NCBI GenBank assembly: GCA_020199835.1
Contig: JAIVJV010000008.1
Span: forward strand, 1-64,000
Source of the DNA: Acidobacteriota bacterium
GTDB taxonomy: Bacteria > Acidobacteriota > Blastocatellia > Pyrinomonadales > Pyrinomonadaceae
Direction: 5' to 3'
DNA length: 64,000 nt
Numbering within the stretch: position 1 is the first letter of the stretch; every line of letters starts with the position of its first letter. Of this stretch, positions 41,996 through 50,418 are shown piece after piece. The notes beneath the pieces are model-generated. The model was not told where the DNA came from. It ran no database searches and saw only the letters and a list, made by a program, of their open reading frames with translations. Both the position numbers and the translations under genes were made by a program.

Positions 41996-42778
41996 ATGTG
42001 GGGAATTGTGCCGGCGGCAGGCGTTGGTAGCCGCATTCAACCACTCGCGTTTTCGAAAGAGCTCCTGCCGGTTGGCAGCCGCACGGAGCACGGTAGCGAG
42101 CGTCCGCGAGCGGTCAGCGAGTATCTCGTCGAACGCATGATCAAAGGCGGCGCGACGCGGATCTGTTTCGTCGTCTCGCCCGGCAAGTCAGACATCATCG
42201 AATACTTCGGCGGCGAGATCGGTACGACTAAGCTCTGTTACACGGTGCAGCGAACGCCGTCAGGTTTGTGCGACGCAATCTTTCATGCGCTGCCGTTTAT
42301 CGCTCCCAACGAAGTCGTGCTCGTGGGTCTGCCGGACACGATCTGGTTTCCCGAAGAAGGCTTCAGCGCGTTGCGCGATGACCGGCTCTCGTTTCTCGTT
42401 TTTCCGGTTGAACGGCCTGAGTTCTTCGACGCAGTTGTCGCCGATGAACAGGGGCGCGTGCAGCAAATCGAAGTGAAGAACGCGTATCCAAATTCATCCT
42501 GGGTGTGGGGCGCGTTCAAGATGCCGGGTTCGATCCTGCACGAACTTCACGTTTTGTGGTGCAAACGCCAGCGCTCGGATGAGTACATCGGCACGCTCGT
42601 CAATGCATACCTGGCTGAAGGGGGCGAGGCGTTCTCGGTCACGGCCGGAGAAGTTTACGTAGACGTCGGGACGTTGAACGGTTATCGCGAAGCGATGCGC
42701 GTGTTGGGCCAACAGGACGAGGAGTCGATCCCGTTTCAACTGAATGATCAATTTAGAACAAGTACCATAAGACAATGA
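41996..42778 (+). CDS. Sugar-phosphate nucleotidyltransferase
   Basis: The 260-residue protein has the N-terminal nucleotidyltransferase signature WGIVPAAGVGSRIQPLAFSK (G-x-G-x-R and a Lys), followed by ELLPVGS, YFGGEIGT and the LVGLPDTIWF strand with its Asp for the metal. The family joins a nucleoside triphosphate and a sugar-1-phosphate into the activated sugar. It lacks the long C-terminal beta-helix of GlmU-type enzymes, resembling RmlA/UgpG in length. It most likely supplies the donor for the glycosyltransferases around it. It ends in ATGA with the methyltransferase. Confidence 0.82.
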   Translation: MWGIVPAAGVGSRIQPLAFSKELLPVGSRTEHGSERPRAVSEYLVERMIKGGATRICFVVSPGKSDIIEYFGGEIGTTKLCYTVQRTPSGLCDAIFHALPFIAPNEVVLVGLPDTIWFPEEGFSALRDDRLSFLVFPVERPEFFDAVVADEQGRVQQIEVKNAYPNSSWVWGAFKMPGSILHELHVLWCKRQRSDEYIGTLVNAYLAEGGEAFSVTAGEVYVDVGTLNGYREAMRVLGQQDEESIPFQLNDQFRTSTIRQ

Positions 42779-43554
42779 GCGCGGTGGAAACAGAAGGAGT
42801 CTTGACAACGGAGCAGATCCAACGGCGAGTTGCGGAGTTGGGCGAGTGGTTTCACAACCTCAATCTCGGCGGCGTGCAAACGGCCCCGAATCATTTTCTC
42901 GGCGACTACCCGCGCGTTAAGTGGCAAAACTTCTCATCGGCGATTCCGGAGAACCTCGCCGGAAAGTCTGTTTTGGATATCGGCTGCAATGCGGGTTTCT
43001 ATTCCATCGAGATGAAACTTCGCGGCGCGGATCGCGTCGTCGGCATCGATTCGGATGAAAAGTATCTCGCGCAGGCGCGTTTTGCCGCGAAGGTCGGCAA
43101 TGCGGAGATCGAGTTTCGCAACCTGTCGGTTTATCGTGTTGCCGATCTACGCGAACAGTTCGATCTCGTTCTGTTCATGGGCGTGTTGTATCACCTGCGC
43201 CATCCGCTGCTCGCGCTCGAACTGCTGCACGAACACGTGGTCGCTGATTTGCTGGTGACGCAATCGCTCTTGCGTGGTTCGCAGGAGAACATGAACGTGC
43301 CGGCTGACTTCCCGTTTTGGGAAGAGGAAATATTCAACCGGGATGAGTTTCCGCGCATGTACTTCGTCGAGAATCGCTTCGCGAACGATCCGACGAACTG
43401 GTGGATTCCCAACCGCGCGTGCTTTGAAGCGATGCTGCGCAGCGCGGGTTTCGAGATCCTGGACCATCCGGAAGATGAAGTCTTCATTTGCCGCCGTCGC
43501 GAAGTGACTGGGCCGCTCAATTACGCGAAAGAGCTCAAGGAGATTACGCGATGA
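42775..43554 (+). CDS. SAM-dependent methyltransferase (TIGR04290-like)
   Basis: The 259-residue class I methyltransferase has the SAM motif VLDIGCNAGFYSIEM and the later VLFMGVLYHLRHPLLALE, a CmoB-like layout. The N-terminus EWFHNLNLGGVQTAPNHFLGD and the C-terminal NWWIPNRACFEAMLRSAGFE fit, from memory, the TIGR04290 family found in conserved gene neighbourhoods of this kind. Methylation of a sugar or of a lipid-linked glycan is expected. Its stop overlaps the start of the glycosidase-like gene (ATGA), which supports joint action on one product. Confidence 0.83.
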   Translation: MSAVETEGVLTTEQIQRRVAELGEWFHNLNLGGVQTAPNHFLGDYPRVKWQNFSSAIPENLAGKSVLDIGCNAGFYSIEMKLRGADRVVGIDSDEKYLAQARFAAKVGNAEIEFRNLSVYRVADLREQFDLVLFMGVLYHLRHPLLALELLHEHVVADLLVTQSLLRGSQENMNVPADFPFWEEEIFNRDEFPRMYFVENRFANDPTNWWIPNRACFEAMLRSAGFEILDHPEDEVFICRRREVTGPLNYAKELKEITR

Positions 43555-44435
43555 TTGAAGCGGTAATGTTCTGGAACGAACCCAACAACAAATCTCACTG
43601 GGATTTTGAGATCGATCCTGATTGGAGCAAGTTTGCCGCAATGGTCAAGCTCGCGGCCGAAGCCGTCCGGGCGGAAAATCCGAAACTGCTCAAAGTGCTC
43701 GGAGGCATTTCGCCAATCGATCCCGAGTTCATTCGCAACATGGATACGAAAAGCGTCCTGAGCCAGCTTGACGTCGTTGCGTTGCACGGTTTTCCGCTCG
43801 ACTGGAACCATTGGACCATTCACGAATGGCCTGACAAGATCCAGGAAATTCGCAACGTAACACAGTTGCCGATCTGGATTTCGGAGATTGGCGCTTCGAC
43901 GTTTGGGGCGGAAGAGATCCAGGAGTTTGGTCTCAAGCGTTCAGCCGAGTTACTAATTGGCCGCGTCCCTCGGATCCACTGGTACAGTCTTTACGACCTG
44001 CCGAAAGCGTGGCCCGCAACCACGCGTCATCGCGAAGCTGAAGGTTCGGCTTACTATCGTCACTTCCACATGGGCCTGCTGGACGAAGTCGGTAATCCCA
44101 AGCGCGCGTTGTGGCTGTTTCCCGATTACACGCCGGCACTCGGAATTTGCCAGTGGTTTCACTTCGAAGATCACCGGCTTGATAATGCCGTGCAGCAGTT
44201 GCAGCGTTTAGGCGTGAAGTATCTGCGCACGGGACTCAGCTGGTCGGATTCTGAACGGCCGAATTACGAAGCGTGGTTCGATCGCCTGATGACGGCGCTC
44301 GAGCCATTCGACGTGACGCTCACCTTCTGTTTCACACCCGAATCCAAAGGCATCAACCCGCATCACACGAGCGCGCCGCGCCAAATCGAGGAGTACGCCG
44401 AATTCTGCGGCCAGATGGTGAAAAGGTATAGCTAG
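43551..44435 (+). CDS. Clan GH-A glycosidase-like protein with permuted TIM barrel
   Basis: The start is the ATG in the ATGA overlap; 294 residues. The protein begins directly with a clan GH-A acid/base strand, VMFWNEPNN, Glu10, and has a candidate nucleophile in IWISEIGAS, Glu112, the normal spacing for GH39/GH5-type enzymes. Residues about 195-290 then supply what should be the first part of a barrel: ICQWFHFEDHRLDNAV, LGVKYLRTGLSW, FDVTLTFCFTPESKG and EYAEFCGQMVKRY. So the halves appear in swapped order. No signal peptide. Last gene of the operon; it may trim or hydrolyse the glycan. Confidence 0.8.
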   Translation: MIEAVMFWNEPNNKSHWDFEIDPDWSKFAAMVKLAAEAVRAENPKLLKVLGGISPIDPEFIRNMDTKSVLSQLDVVALHGFPLDWNHWTIHEWPDKIQEIRNVTQLPIWISEIGASTFGAEEIQEFGLKRSAELLIGRVPRIHWYSLYDLPKAWPATTRHREAEGSAYYRHFHMGLLDEVGNPKRALWLFPDYTPALGICQWFHFEDHRLDNAVQQLQRLGVKYLRTGLSWSDSERPNYEAWFDRLMTALEPFDVTLTFCFTPESKGINPHHTSAPRQIEEYAEFCGQMVKRYS

Positions 44436-44446
44436 CGCGCGGGACT

Positions 44447-45277
44447 TCAGCGTTTGCGTCCGGAGATGAGCAGCATTTGGGCGGGGAAACTCATCTGCCC
44501 GTTTGGGAAAAACTCCTGCACGCTTTCCTGCACTTCCAACGCCGCGCGGCGGGCTTCGTCTTCAGATAAGGTTGCTAACTTCTCGCGCAACGTTCCGGAA
44601 GTCGCGGACCGCATCTCCCAAAATTGTTGAACAGAGATCGGCGCTTCGAGGCGAAAGTTTAGTTCCCTTTCGCGTACGTCGACCGCACCTGCTTGCGCGA
44701 GCAGTCCCGCGAGTTTTCCGGATTCAGCAAAACGAAATGCGCCAGGATCGTCGGGACCAACGGGCGGCATCTCCACGTAACGCGAGATCACATTCTGCAC
44801 GCAGAATGTAAACGGATTCAGTTCGTTCTTTCCCCATATGGCGAAGCACAAAGCTCCTTGTGGCTTCAGCACGCGCAGCATCTCTCTGAGCGCAGCCGGC
44901 ACATCGGGAAAGAACATCACACCGAGTCGACTGACGACTGCATCGAATGAGTTGTCGTCGAACGGAAGCGAGTCAGCGAGACATTGTCGAAACGCAACGT
45001 TCGTTAACCCGCGACGCTTTGCTTCGGTTTCGGCAGCTGCAACCATTTCCGCGACTGCGTCAGTGCACATCACCGAACCGGCTGGTCCAACAGTCTCTGC
45101 GATCGTCAACGACGGTTCGCCTGGTCCACCCGCCACGTCCAAAACCTTTCGGCCGCCGGTGATCCCCGCTTCTTCGATCATCGCCGCCGTGAGTGGGGCA
45201 AACATCGTGCGGATCGTCGCGTTATGCTTCTGCCACGCGCTCGCATTCTCACTCCACTCGCGTAAAACTTCGCTCAT
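44447..45277 (-). CDS. Class I SAM-dependent methyltransferase
   Basis: The ATG at 45277 is chosen because GAGGAA lies at a proper distance; longer in-frame starts would run into unlikely sequence. The 276-residue protein shows the SAM motif VLDVAGGPGEPSLTIAE (with Ala-Gly where Gly-x-Gly is usual), an acidic strand CTDAVAEMVAAAE, and FDAVVSRLGVMFFPD, LREMLRVLKPQGALCFAIWG, the UbiE/COQ5-type pattern. It probably methylates a small molecule. It is convergent with the glycan operon (11 bases) and divergent from the beta-lactamase-like gene. Confidence 0.85.
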   Translation of the reverse strand: MSEVLREWSENASAWQKHNATIRTMFAPLTAAMIEEAGITGGRKVLDVAGGPGEPSLTIAETVGPAGSVMCTDAVAEMVAAAETEAKRRGLTNVAFRQCLADSLPFDDNSFDAVVSRLGVMFFPDVPAALREMLRVLKPQGALCFAIWGKNELNPFTFCVQNVISRYVEMPPVGPDDPGAFRFAESGKLAGLLAQAGAVDVRERELNFRLEAPISVQQFWEMRSATSGTLREKLATLSEDEARRAALEVQESVQEFFPNGQMSFPAQMLLISGRKR

Positions 45278-45361
45278 CGGTTCGAATTTCCTCGCGAAAT
45301 AATATCGCGAATCGTTTATCTCGTCGAAAAAGTGGCATAATCTTCGCCGAAAGCGAAGATC

Positions 45362-46516
45362 ATGCGGAGGCATTTCGGCATTGAGTTTTGCGCGGTCGTG
45401 TTCTTTTGCACGTTGCTTGTCGGCTGCGGGCAAAACTCGAACCAGCCCACAGCGAATGCTCCAAACGTGCCTGCTGCAACTGCCGGCGTTTCACCGCAAC
45501 CCACTCCCGTTTCGTACGATTTCGCAAGCCTCGACAACCTGCTTGAACGAATTGCGCGCAAGCATGGCGGCTGCGCGTTAGTCGTAGTACAGGGTGAGCA
45601 GGTGATTTATCGCAAAGGGTTCGGCACGTACACCCCGGACAAAGTAATTCCGATCGCCTCGGCTTCAAAGTGGTTGTCGGGTGCTCTCATTATGAGACTG
45701 GTCGATGAGGGAAAGCTGTCGCTCGACGATCGCGTTTCAAAGTATATTCCCGAGTTTGCCGACGAAAAAGCTAACTTAACAATTCGCCAACTGTTCGCGC
45801 ATACATCAGGTCTTCCGCCCGAAGCTGGTTGTCGCAATGACAAACGAACGACACTGGAACGTTGCGCTGCTGAGATCGCTCAGGTCCGACTCCGCGCCGC
45901 GCCCGGTGAGGAGTTTTATTACGGCGGGGTTTCGATGCATGTCGCGGGACGCATGGCTGAAGTCGCGACCGGAAGATCGTGGAACGAATTGTTTGTCGAA
46001 AAGATCGCGGCGCCGCTCGGAATGGAGCAGACCGACTTCTTCGCGTATGGACCAACGGGCAATCCGCGGCCTGCCGGCGATGCGAGAAGCTCGGTGGATG
46101 AATACGCCCGCTTTTTGCGAATGGTCCTTCAACGCGGCACGGTTGACGGCAAACAGATACTCTCGGCATCTTCAGTGACGGAGATGCATAAGGACCAGAC
46201 CGGCGGCGCGCGCATCACTTACACGATTTACGAGCGGCACGCCGCGCTCGATCCCGGCTTGCTACAGGCGCGCTACGGAATCGGCATGTGGTGCGAAAAG
46301 GTGAACGACAGCGGACAACTTCTCGAAGCGAGTTCGCAGGGCGCGCTGGGGTTTAGCCCGTGGATCGACGTAGAGCGCAATCTCGCAGGCGTGCTTTCGA
46401 TCCGAAGTTCGTTTAGTCTTGCCTTACCCGATTATCTGGCTGTGAAGGATCAGATTCGACGTACTGTTCCGCCGCAAAATGGACCTTTTCAAGCAAGCAC
46501 CGCCAACTCTCGGTAA
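45362..46516 (+). CDS. Class C beta-lactamase-like serine hydrolase lipoprotein
   Basis: The 384-residue protein has a lipoprotein signal peptide with lipobox LLVGC (Cys22) and a low-complexity Pro/Ala linker. The fold of class C beta-lactamases and D-alanyl carboxypeptidases follows. The SxxK motif is Ser100-x-x-Lys103 (SASK). The usual YxN appears as Tyr187-Gly-Gly, and the KTG box is not clear (SQGALGF in that area), so activity against beta-lactams is doubtful. An esterase or peptidase role on the outer face of a membrane is more likely. The next gene starts inside its 3' end (38-base overlap). Confidence 0.83.
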   Translation: MRRHFGIEFCAVVFFCTLLVGCGQNSNQPTANAPNVPAATAGVSPQPTPVSYDFASLDNLLERIARKHGGCALVVVQGEQVIYRKGFGTYTPDKVIPIASASKWLSGALIMRLVDEGKLSLDDRVSKYIPEFADEKANLTIRQLFAHTSGLPPEAGCRNDKRTTLERCAAEIAQVRLRAAPGEEFYYGGVSMHVAGRMAEVATGRSWNELFVEKIAAPLGMEQTDFFAYGPTGNPRPAGDARSSVDEYARFLRMVLQRGTVDGKQILSASSVTEMHKDQTGGARITYTIYERHAALDPGLLQARYGIGMWCEKVNDSGQLLEASSQGALGFSPWIDVERNLAGVLSIRSSFSLALPDYLAVKDQIRRTVPPQNGPFQASTANSR

Positions 46517-48125
46517 TCAGTATGAAGACGATCGGGTGTTACGATCGTACCTGGCGCGTGTGTTTCCGCGCGAAATACTGAGCGAGATCGAGCCGTCGCT
46601 GTTTGAGATGGGCCGGCTCGCAGGCGCGGAACTCTACGAACTCCAACTCGCCGATCGTTTGAACCAACCGCGGCTCACGCAATGGGACGCGTGGGGCAAT
46701 CGCATCGACAAGATCGAGTTAACGCCGCTGTGGCGAGTCGCTGAACGTGTCGCGGTCGAGCATGGTGTTGTGGCGACTGCCTACGAGCGCAAGCACGGCA
46801 GTCTTTCGCGAGTGCATCAGTGTGCGCTCGCGTATCTGTTCACGCCTTCGACTGACATCTACAGTTGTCCGCTCGCGATGACCGACGGCGCCGCGCGAAC
46901 GTTGATCGCTTCCGGCAACGCGGAGTTGATCGAACGCGCGGTGCGGCGCCTGACCACGCGCGCGCCGTCAGAGTTTTGGACCGCGGGCCAGTGGATGACT
47001 GAACTCACCGGCGGCTCAGACGTCGGATTATCGGAAACGATCGCGAAGAAAGAACCGGGCGAAGATGCGTTTCGTTTGTACGGCCGCAAGTGGTTTACCT
47101 CGGCGATCGCGTCGCAGATCGCATTGACGCTTGCACGTCCGGAAGGTAATCCGCCGGGCAGCCGTGGTCTCGCGCTCTTCTACATCGAAACGCGTGACGA
47201 GCAGGGCCGGCCGCGCAACATCGAGATCAATCGGCTCAAAGACAAACTCGGCACGCGCAAAGTTCCCACTGCTGAATTAACTCTCAACGGCACGCCCGCC
47301 CGACTCGTGATGGGAATTAGCGACGGCGTACGGAATATCACACCGTTACTAAACATTACGCGTTTGTGGAACGGCATCAGCGCGGTGTCGCTCATGCGCC
47401 GCGGACTTGCGCTCGCGTTTGATTACGCGACGAAGCGCGTCGCGTTCGGCTCAGCACTCAGCGAAAAAGCCCTGCACATGGAAACGTTGATGGACTTGCA
47501 GGCTGAAGCCGAAGCCGCGTTTCAGCTCGCGTTTTACGTGGCTGAGTTGACGGGACGGAGCGAAGCCGGCGAGATGGACGAACACGACGCGTGGTTGTTG
47601 CGCGTGCTCACCCCGGTGATGAAGTTGACTACGGCGAAGCAGGCGGTGAGTGTTGCGAGTGAAGTGCTCGAATCGTTTGGTGGGGCTGGTTACGTCGAAG
47701 ATACGGGATTGCCGATGCTGCTGCGCGACAGCCAGGTGCTTCCGATATGGGAAGGAACGACGAACGTGCTCGCACTCGATACGTTGCGCGCGGTCGGCGC
47801 CACGAATTCGATCGCGCCGCTGTTAGCGACAGTAGATCGACTGCTTCAGTCGGTGCACGACACGAATCTCAGCGCACTCAGTGGCATTGCTTTAGCAGCG
47901 TTGAATCACGCTGCGAATTGGTTGCGCGAGACGCAAGGCGCGGATAGATCGATCCTCGAGGCTGGCGCGCGGCGTTTTGCGCTAACGCTGGGACGCGCGA
48001 TCGAGCTCTCACTCTTAATCAGGCACGCACACTGGTCGCAGGACCACGAACACGACAAACAAACCACTAGCTCGGCGCGTCGCTTTGCCCGATCTGGCGT
48101 GGACCTGATTGTGGACCATTCATGA
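46479..48125 (+). CDS. AidB-like acyl-CoA dehydrogenase
   Basis: The 548-residue protein has the early motif PPTLGNQYEDDRVLRSYL of the AidB branch. It carries the FAD-binding region (MTELTGGSDVG, then KWFTSAIAS), a middle domain and the C-terminal helical domain with FGGAGYVEDTGLPMLLRDSQ, including the Arg and Glu near IWEGTTNVLALD. AidB-type proteins are induced by alkylation damage in E. coli; other members dehydrogenate acyl-CoAs. It overlaps the preceding lipoprotein gene, suggesting co-transcription rather than a common pathway. Confidence 0.88.
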   Translation: MDLFKQAPPTLGNQYEDDRVLRSYLARVFPREILSEIEPSLFEMGRLAGAELYELQLADRLNQPRLTQWDAWGNRIDKIELTPLWRVAERVAVEHGVVATAYERKHGSLSRVHQCALAYLFTPSTDIYSCPLAMTDGAARTLIASGNAELIERAVRRLTTRAPSEFWTAGQWMTELTGGSDVGLSETIAKKEPGEDAFRLYGRKWFTSAIASQIALTLARPEGNPPGSRGLALFYIETRDEQGRPRNIEINRLKDKLGTRKVPTAELTLNGTPARLVMGISDGVRNITPLLNITRLWNGISAVSLMRRGLALAFDYATKRVAFGSALSEKALHMETLMDLQAEAEAAFQLAFYVAELTGRSEAGEMDEHDAWLLRVLTPVMKLTTAKQAVSVASEVLESFGGAGYVEDTGLPMLLRDSQVLPIWEGTTNVLALDTLRAVGATNSIAPLLATVDRLLQSVHDTNLSALSGIALAALNHAANWLRETQGADRSILEAGARRFALTLGRAIELSLLIRHAHWSQDHEHDKQTTSSARRFARSGVDLIVDHS

Positions 48126-48147
48126 AGCCGATCTCGAAGACAGCGTT

Positions 48148-48399
48148 TTATTGCGCCGGTATTCGAATGCAGGATGCCGAGCTCGTTTTCGGGTTTGCAG
48201 GCAGCTTTGCGTAGGCCTGTTGAGAATCTCGAACGCGACGCTGTTCCTCTTTGAAATTGCTTTCGTTCGCACGCGGCTGGTTCTTTTGCGCGGCCGCGCG
48301 TTTTCGCGCTTTGCCGATCGGAAGAAACGTGCAACCGCTGAAGAACACAGCGAGCAGGATCACAAGCAGAAGACTGTAAACGCGTGGTTTGACTGACAT
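48148..48399 (-). CDS. Small lipoprotein of unknown function
   Basis: The 83-residue product starts with a lipoprotein signal peptide (residues 1-22), hydrophobic core YSLLLVILLAVF and lipobox FSGC (Cys23). The mature part is short, basic and Gln/Asn-rich, with a charged helical stretch (EEQRRVRDSQQ). Such small lipoproteins are anchored to the inner or outer membrane. No family is recognised. It lies alone, 22 bases after the end of the AidB-like gene, on the opposite strand. Confidence 0.6.
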   Translation of the reverse strand: MSVKPRVYSLLLVILLAVFFSGCTFLPIGKARKRAAAQKNQPRANESNFKEEQRRVRDSQQAYAKLPANPKTSSASCIRIPAQ

Positions 48400-48486
48400 G
48401 GGCTGTTCGGGATTGAGTGAGAGGCACTGTCAGTTTGGGGCAGCAGTGCTGAAGCCAGCTTAGCCAAACGCGAATTTGTTAGTCAA

Positions 48487-48993
48487 TCAAATTTTCCGCG
48501 AGTCGTAGGCCCAGTGCAGGAGCGCTTGTCGCTGCTTTGGCCGGCATTCGAGTGCGCGCGGAGGGCAGTTGTTCTTGAGTTGAGCGATGTGGCGCCGGAT
48601 TGCGCGCCAGCGTTTGATTTGGCGTTCATCGTCGGGACAACGGCGGCCCATGTAGTAACGGCAGTACCATTGAAACCAGCCGCGCGGATCCTCGTGATAA
48701 ATCCAACCCTTCCTGCGCCACACGGAAAGCGGCACGGATGCATTCACGCGAAAGTAGTTGAGCTTCGGATCGCGCCGCTCGGTTGAGAGTTTCGCGCGGC
48801 GAAACCACGACGCGGGAAACTCCTTCCGGCAGTCAGTCATGTACTTCCCACCAAACACGCCGAGTGCGAGCATCTCCTGCGGCGTGAGTTCGGGTTGGAA
48901 GTCAGGATGAAAGTTTTTTCCTACGGGTTTGGTGCAGAAGTAAACGTAGTTCGATTGCATCTTATCGTTTACTTCCACCCGCCGCTTTCGCAT
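48487..48993 (-). CDS. Hypothetical protein, Trp/Arg-rich
   Basis: The 168-residue product is very basic and rich in aromatic residues (SVWRRKGWIYHEDPRGWFQW then YCRYYMGRRCPDDERQIKRW), a composition that suggests nucleic acid binding or a zinc/metal site (cysteines near 19, 55, 110 and 120). The family is not recognised, though the dense conserved-looking motif makes it a likely real gene. The alternative start at 48960 (MQSNYVYFCTKPVG) is possible. It stands alone between two small genes. Confidence 0.6.
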   Translation of the reverse strand: MRKRRVEVNDKMQSNYVYFCTKPVGKNFHPDFQPELTPQEMLALGVFGGKYMTDCRKEFPASWFRRAKLSTERRDPKLNYFRVNASVPLSVWRRKGWIYHEDPRGWFQWYCRYYMGRRCPDDERQIKRWRAIRRHIAQLKNNCPPRALECRPKQRQALLHWAYDSRKI

Positions 48994-49115
48994 GCAGAAA
49001 CCGTATCAATCGCGACGCGCTTTGCGCAACACGGCTAGACCCTCGGCATTGGGTGCTCGCAATTTGCTATACTGAGCCGCCCCAAACTAGCAAACGCTGT
49101 TACCTCACGATAGCA

Positions 49116-49386
49116 ATGACTTTTGAGTGGGATCCGCTTAAAGCCAAGTCCAATTTTTGGAAACATGGAGTTTCCTTCGAAGAGGCTAGCACTGCCCTCT
49201 TGGATCCTCTCTCCAAAACAGATCTGGACCCGGACCACTCTTTTGAAGAGCAACGGTTCATAACGTTCGGTGTTTCAGGACGGCGAAGACTGTTGGTTGT
49301 GGCGTACTGACGAGGGTGAGACAATTCGAATCATAAGCGCTCGATTGGCTACCCCAAGCGAGCGAGAGATTTATGAAGAACATTAA
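49116..49386 (+). pseudogene. brnT: BrnT-type toxin gene with a frameshift
   Basis: The first frame (49116-49310) encodes MTFEWDPLKAKSNFWKHGVS and then FEEASTALLD..., the start of the BrnT ribonuclease-toxin family. It stops after RRRLLVVAY, before the conserved end. The missing C-terminus is present in another frame: TDEGETIRIISARLATPSER to EIYEEH, ending at 49386. A two-base loss near 49307 (or an equivalent change) accounts for it. BrnT is an RNase toxin of a toxin-antitoxin pair. As it stands the gene is probably inactive unless frameshifting occurs. Confidence 0.75.
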
Positions 49387-49768
49387 GCAAGACGTCGGCG
49401 ATTCGTTGCGGCCCGAGTACAGGCGGGCAGATTTCGGCGAAATGGTTCGCGGGAAGTATGCGAAGACCCAAATAGAATTCGCCGAACTTGTTCATCTTTT
49501 ACTCACCTGTATCGGTGAAGATGAAGGTCTGACGTTCATAAGTCATTCTCCAGGTAATCGGCTGGCAGGTCATAAATTGGGTGATTGGACCTACGAGTTC
49601 GACAACGCCAACCGGATCACCTTGCGTTATTGGCTCAGCGAGTTTAATAGTCTCGAAGAACCGCTTTCGAACCCGCCGTGCGTAATAACTAACGAGGCCG
49701 GCTCAGACTTACAGACTCTCCTCGTACAGCACGTTCGCGGTTTAAAGGCGCGCGTGGACGCGCTGTAG
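49373..49768 (+). CDS. Antitoxin-like N-terminus joined to an unknown domain
   Basis: The 131-residue product begins MKNIKQDVGDSLRPEYRRAD then FGEMVRGKYAKT, the opening of the small antitoxins that accompany BrnT- or RelE-type toxins. Those normally end within about 80-90 residues. Here the usual C-terminal part is replaced by LVHLLLTCIGEDEGLTF and a soluble stretch to residue 131. The first 14 bases overlap the second-frame end of the toxin, as expected for a toxin-antitoxin pair. Whether it still binds toxin or DNA is unknown; the C-terminal domain is unrecognised. Confidence 0.6.
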   Translation: MKNIKQDVGDSLRPEYRRADFGEMVRGKYAKTQIEFAELVHLLLTCIGEDEGLTFISHSPGNRLAGHKLGDWTYEFDNANRITLRYWLSEFNSLEEPLSNPPCVITNEAGSDLQTLLVQHVRGLKARVDAL

Positions 49769-49869
49769 ATCGAAAGCGGGTCTGAACATTGAAACGAAAG
49801 CTCGACTCAAACTGCTCGTCCTAACGCCGGCACATCACTTTGCTCGCAAGTACCTCTTAATACTCGTCT

Positions 49870-50418
49870 ATGGGACAGTTTGCCAACTGGTTGCTGCACG
49901 AGGAGCAGAAGGAGTTCTTTGATTACCTTTTCGCGATCGTTCTCAATGCGGTGTTCCTGCTGCTCATCGCGCTGCTGCTGTGGCCGCTCGGGCGCGTGGG
50001 AATGGCGTGGCGATTCGCGAAGGCTTATTGGATCTTCTGGACCGCTGTCATCGTTATTGCTTGCTTCGTTGCTCTCGCGCATCGCATCTTCCGCATGGAT
50101 CTCTATTCACACGCCAACGCTTACGTGATCACAGGTCTCGTCACGAGTGGTTTTCTGCAGGTGGGTTGGTCGGCGTTTGTCGCGCCGATCATTTACGACG
50201 CGGTATCCGGCGCGCCCGTTGGGATGGTGATAGTCCTTTATGCTGTCGGCGTGGTTTCATGTTGGGTCGCGACGGTTATCGTCGCGGCGTTTTATCTCGG
50301 TACTCTCTACCGGATGGTCAATCTTGGACTGTCAGTGCTGAGCTTTGCTGTGTTCAGCGTGTGGCCTGCCGCGGGCAGCGCGATCTATGGTTGGTTTTTC
50401 GAACTCTTTTCGTGGTAG
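49870..50418 (+). CDS. Polytopic membrane protein of unknown function
   Basis: The 182-residue product has about five hydrophobic segments: roughly residues 19-42, 51-69, 84-105, 118-142 and 148-172, with aromatic residues at their ends. No signal peptide and no family motif are visible. Small integral membrane proteins of this kind are often permease or chaperone subunits, but no function can be assigned. It ends one base before the convergent methyltransferase gene ends. Confidence 0.7.
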   Translation: MGQFANWLLHEEQKEFFDYLFAIVLNAVFLLLIALLLWPLGRVGMAWRFAKAYWIFWTAVIVIACFVALAHRIFRMDLYSHANAYVITGLVTSGFLQVGWSAFVAPIIYDAVSGAPVGMVIVLYAVGVVSCWVATVIVAAFYLGTLYRMVNLGLSVLSFAVFSVWPAAGSAIYGWFFELFSW

